DNA of 64,000 nt from Chitinophaga ginsengisegetis (lineage in GTDB: Bacteria > Bacteroidota > Bacteroidia > Chitinophagales > Chitinophagaceae): assembly GCF_900168065.1 (NCBI RefSeq), contig NZ_FUZZ01000003.1, positions 744,001 through 808,000 on the forward strand, given 5' to 3'. Both the position numbers and the translations under genes were made by a program. This document shows positions 60,930-64,000 of this stretch, one piece after another. Numbering within the stretch: position 1 is the stretch's first letter; every line of letters starts with the position of its first letter. The notes beneath the pieces are model-generated. The model was not told where the DNA came from. It made no database searches and saw only the letters and a list, made by a program, of their open reading frames with translations.

Positions 60930-62957
60930 TTACAGGGTTTCTTTCAGCCAGTTAAAGAATTCGCGCTGCCATACAATGGCGTTCTGCGGTTTCAGTACCC
61001 AGTGATTTTCTTCCGGGAAATACAGCAGCTTGCTTTTTATTCCTTTCAGCTGTGCCAGCTGGAAGGCTTGCAGGCCCTGTTCAATAGGAACGCGGAAGTC
61101 GATACCACCCTGGATAATAAGAATGGGTGTATTCCATTTATTGGCGTATTCACTTGGGTTGAAATGTTTGTAGCCGTTGGCGTTGGCAGCATCCCAATAA
61201 GCGCCGATATCCCAGTTGGCAAACCACAGCTCTTCGGTAGTACCGTACCAGCTTTTCAGGTCAAATAAACCGTCGTGCGCAATAAAGCTTTTGAAACGGT
61301 TTTCGTGAACGCCTGCCAGCATGTATACGGAATAGCCGCCGTAACTGGCGCCTACAGCGCCTAAGCGGGCTTTGTCTACATAGCTTTCCTTGCTCACATC
61401 ATCAATAGCGCTCAGGTAATCGCGGATTGGTTGTCCGCCCCAGTCCTTGCTGATAGAAGCATTCCACTCTACACCATGACCCGGCATGCCTCTTCTGTTG
61501 GGGGCCACCACGATGTAACCCTGGGATGCCATCAGCTGGAAATTCCAGCGGTAAGAGTAAAACTGCGATACGGCCGACTGTGGGCCACCCTGGCAATACA
61601 GCAGGGTTGGATATTTTTTAGCGGGGTCAAAATCCGGCGGGAAAATCACCCAGGTAAGCATGTCCTTACCATCGGTGGTTTTCACCCAGCGCTTTTCAAT
61701 TTTGCACATGCCTATTTTATCGTAGGCCGCTTTGTTTACGGTGGTAAGCGGGGTAACGGCGCCCTTTTGCAGGTCTACGGTAAACAGTTCCGCCGCATGG
61801 TTCATATCAGTACGGGACACTACCAGGGTGTTGCCGGATTGTGCCAGCATGTCGTTAATATCGAAGTCGCCGGTAGTTACCTGGCGTATATGCTTCTCCG
61901 TTGTTTGGGCGATATTTTTCTGCAGAGAAATTTCCAGCAGTTGCTCAGTGCCTTTTATGACGGCGAGGAAGTATATTTTTTTGCCGTCGTTGCTGAAGCG
62001 GGAAGAAGCGGCGGTGCCATCCCAGCCTTTGGTAAGGTTGGTGATAACGCCGGTGGCGCGGTCCATGATGATCACGTCATTTTTATCTGCTTCATAACCA
62101 TCGCGGGCCATACTTAACCAGGTGAGGTATTTGCCATCCTGGCTGAAGTTGGGCGCCACATCGTAGCCCATCATTCCTTCGGAAAGGTTGCGGGTAGTTT
62201 TGGTATCCAGATTATATTCGTAGATATCTGTATTGGTGCTGATGGCGTAATCTTTCCCGAATTTCTTCTTACAAACATAGATCACACTTTTCCCATCGTG
62301 GCTCCAGATCATATCTTCAGGGCCACCGGAGGGCATTTGCGGGCAATCGTATGGTTCTTCCGCCATAATATCTACCGGAGTACCTACTTCGCCATTATTG
62401 TAAGTGGCATAAAAAACGTGGGAGAAGTTGCCATCTTCCCAGGTATCCCAGTGACGGTAGTTCAGGTTATCGTAGATCTGTACATTGGATTTCGGAAGAT
62501 CCGTGTAATGATCGCTGCCGGATATCTTCTTTACTTTTACTTCTTTCGAAAACAAAATATGTTTCCCGTCGGGAGAAATGCGGATGTTTTGCATCCCGCC
62601 GTCCACGTTGGTTTTCTGCACCGGATCGGAGCCATCGGCATTCATTTCATACCACTGTCCTTTCAGGGAGAAACCAATTTTATTGCCGGGTAATACGGCT
62701 ACATCTCCTTCTGCGCCGGGTGTTTGAGTGAGCTGCTTTACAGCGCCGCCTGCCAGCGGGATAGCATAGAGATTTTTTTCGCTTTTGTTCTCGGTCATAT
62801 TGATCTGAGAAACGCCATAGATAACGGTTTTGCCGTCAGCGCTCAACGCCTCTCCACTCACCCGTCCAAGTTGCCATAGCAATTCGGGTGTCATCTTATC
62901 CTGGGCTACTGCCATAGTTGATATTAATAGTCCTGTCAGTAAAAAAGGTTTAAACAT
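60930..62957 (-). CDS. S9 family (prolyl oligopeptidase-type) peptidase
   Basis: 675 residues: signal peptide (MAVAQ, about 1-18), an N-terminal beta-propeller (about 25-420) with WD40-like repeats (ISPDGKHILFSKE, SQDGKYLTWLSM), then an alpha/beta-hydrolase domain with nucleophile GASYGGYS, aspartate in GGIDFRVP, and histidine in PEENHW. It resembles dipeptidyl/acylaminoacyl peptidases exported to the periplasm. First of two genes with the enoyl-CoA hydratase; divergent from hflX. Confidence 0.93.
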   Translation of the reverse strand: MFKPFLLTGLLISTMAVAQDKMTPELLWQLGRVSGEALSADGKTVIYGVSQINMTENKSEKNLYAIPLAGGAVKQLTQTPGAEGDVAVLPGNKIGFSLKGQWYEMNADGSDPVQKTNVDGGMQNIRISPDGKHILFSKEVKVKKISGSDHYTDLPKSNVQIYDNLNYRHWDTWEDGNFSHVFYATYNNGEVGTPVDIMAEEPYDCPQMPSGGPEDMIWSHDGKSVIYVCKKKFGKDYAISTNTDIYEYNLDTKTTRNLSEGMMGYDVAPNFSQDGKYLTWLSMARDGYEADKNDVIIMDRATGVITNLTKGWDGTAASSRFSNDGKKIYFLAVIKGTEQLLEISLQKNIAQTTEKHIRQVTTGDFDINDMLAQSGNTLVVSRTDMNHAAELFTVDLQKGAVTPLTTVNKAAYDKIGMCKIEKRWVKTTDGKDMLTWVIFPPDFDPAKKYPTLLYCQGGPQSAVSQFYSYRWNFQLMASQGYIVVAPNRRGMPGHGVEWNASISKDWGGQPIRDYLSAIDDVSKESYVDKARLGAVGASYGGYSVYMLAGVHENRFKSFIAHDGLFDLKSWYGTTEELWFANWDIGAYWDAANANGYKHFNPSEYANKWNTPILIIQGGIDFRVPIEQGLQAFQLAQLKGIKSKLLYFPEENHWVLKPQNAIVWQREFFNWLKETL

Positions 62958-63022
62958 GATATCGAAAGGTTGTTTTGGATCGGGTAAATGTAGGAAGAAA
63001 TGACGTAGCGATTAAATTCTCT

Positions 63023-63030
63023 GTAAATTT
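63023..63030 (+). promoter_or_regulatory. hflX promoter, -7 element
   Basis: TAAATTTG, exact TAnnTTTG, predicts a start near 63037, about 14 bases before the TTG at 63051. It supports the TTG as true start because no ATG is available in frame nearby. Confidence 0.55.
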
Positions 63031-63050
63031 GCTCCAAATTCTGAAATAAC

Positions 63051-64000
63051 TTGATTGACAAAAAACAAGTAGTACAAAAAGAGGAGAGAGCCGTTATAGT
63101 TGGTGTTATCACCAAAGACCAGACAGAGCGCCAGGTGAATGAGTTCCTGGATGAGCTGATGTTCCTGGCGGAAACAGCGGGGGCTACGGCTGTTAAGCGC
63201 TTTACCCAGCGGCTGGCACACCCCGACAGGGCTACCTTTGTTGGTAAAGGTAAGCTGGAAGAAATCCAGCAGTTTATTGCAGGCAGGGATATATCACTGG
63301 TTATATTTGATGATGAGCTTACCGGCTCACAGATCGCCAATATTGAAAAGGTGCTGAAAGTAAAAGTGATCGACCGTAGTGACCTGATCCTGGATATCTT
63401 CGCACGCCGTGCGCGCACAGCACAGGCAAGGGTGCAGGTAGAACTGGCGCAGTACCAGTATATCCTGCCACGTTTGCGCGGTATGTGGAGTCACCTGGAA
63501 AGACAGGGAGGCGGTATCGGCAGCAGGGGCCCCGGTGAAACGGAAATTGAAACGGATCGTCGTATTGTAAAAGACAAAATAGCGCTGCTTCGCAAACGCC
63601 TGGAGGATATAGACCGTCAATCCCTTACCCAGCGTAAGGAACGCGGTGAATTCATCCGCGTGGCGCTGGTAGGTTATACCAACGTTGGTAAAAGCACGCT
63701 CATGAACCTGCTCAGCAAAAGTGAGGTGTTTGCAGAAAACAAGCTGTTTGCTACCCTGGATACCACCACGCGTAAGGTGGTATTTGATCAAACGCCTTTC
63801 CTGCTCAGCGATACCGTAGGGTTTATCCGTAAACTCCCCCATCACCTGGTGGAAAGCTTCAAATCCACGCTGGACGAGGTGCGCGAAAGCGATATCCTGA
63901 TCCATGTGGTAGATATTTCCCATCCGCAGTATGAAGAGCAGATTGAAGTGGTGAACCGCACGCTGCAGGAACTGAAAGCGTTTGAGAAGCCCACCATCAT
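63051..64000 (+). CDS. hflX: GTPase HflX, 5' part (runs off window)
   Basis: A ribosome-associated GTPase that rescues or splits stalled ribosomes under stress. About 316 codons of the gene are present. N-terminal domain has RAVIVGVITKDQTERQ, FVGKGKLEEIQ, FDDELTGSQ; then the family motif GGGIGSRGPGETEIETDRR; and the GTPase domain with P-loop GYTNVGKST and DTVGFIRKLPHHLVESFKST. The start is TTG at 63051, directly after a -7 box. The 3' end lies outside the window. Confidence 0.95.
   Translation, partial: MIDKKQVVQKEERAVIVGVITKDQTERQVNEFLDELMFLAETAGATAVKRFTQRLAHPDRATFVGKGKLEEIQQFIAGRDISLVIFDDELTGSQIANIEKVLKVKVIDRSDLILDIFARRARTAQARVQVELAQYQYILPRLRGMWSHLERQGGGIGSRGPGETEIETDRRIVKDKIALLRKRLEDIDRQSLTQRKERGEFIRVALVGYTNVGKSTLMNLLSKSEVFAENKLFATLDTTTRKVVFDQTPFLLSDTVGFIRKLPHHLVESFKSTLDEVRESDILIHVVDISHPQYEEQIEVVNRTLQELKAFEKPTI

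Overview
The window is a stretch of ordinary chromosome from a Bacteroidota bacterium, most likely a Chitinophagaceae (Chitinophaga-like) member. The evidence is a SusC/SusD pair with a SusR-type regulator, many start regions preceded by the Bacteroidota -7 element TAnnTTTG, weak Shine-Dalgarno sequences, and family content such as NadV/NadM-Nudix, ComB, an M28 peptidase and PorT-like barrels. The genus is inferred from general resemblance only; no search was run. No rRNA, tRNA, CRISPR array, insertion sequence or prophage was seen.

Layout. 1-9.4 kb: lipoprotein fragment, then an alpha-glucan utilisation locus on the minus strand (SusR-like regulator, SusC, SusD, GH31 glucosidase). 9.4-12.2 kb: NlpE-like and phytase-like lipoproteins, a 50-aa membrane protein, and a PA2169-type four-helix protein. 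12.2-12.6 kb: two tandem candidate small RNAs. 12.6-18.9 kb: thiamin operon thiS-thiC-tenI/thiE2-thiD-thiE-thiG-thiH under a TPP riboswitch, without thiF. 18.9-23.6 kb: lipocalin-like lipoprotein, small membrane protein, fatty acid hydroxylase, dnaN, aminotransferase. 23.65-23.86 kb: a very long palindromic element. 24-31 kb: two TetR regulators followed by a TolC/adaptor/RND efflux operon. 31.3-38.8 kb: NAD salvage genes (NrtR-type regulator, NadM-Nudix, nicotinamide phosphoribosyltransferase, a small unknown) and a protein joining a degenerate NadM-like nucleotidyltransferase domain to a SAM methyltransferase; also two small genes and an M28 peptidase. 39-42.9 kb: gcvT, a SRPBCC protein, comB, a second inverted-repeat-bounded element containing an 11-bp-periodic array, and an MBL-fold protein. 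43.1-46.8 kb: SWIM/SNF2 helicase. 47-56.1 kb: Kdp potassium system with a sigma-54-type promoter and a split KdpD. 56.1-64 kb: hybrid sensor kinase, beta-barrel protein, enoyl-CoA hydratase, S9 peptidase, and the 5' part of hflX.

Most interesting points: (1) the nucleotidyltransferase-methyltransferase fusion beside an NAD salvage operon, whose N-terminal domain is visibly paralogous to NadM 3 kb away but lacks its HxGH motif; (2) a perfect 21-bp palindrome overlapping the -7 box of the NAD salvage promoter, a likely NrtR operator; (3) a sigma-54 -24/-12 promoter at kdp with an extra 28-aa membrane peptide and a 114-aa unknown ahead of kdpF, KdpD split in two, and no response regulator nearby; (4) two related palindromic intergenic elements, one carrying a degenerate 11-bp-period repeat; (5) two back-to-back candidate sRNA genes between the PA2169-type gene and thiH.
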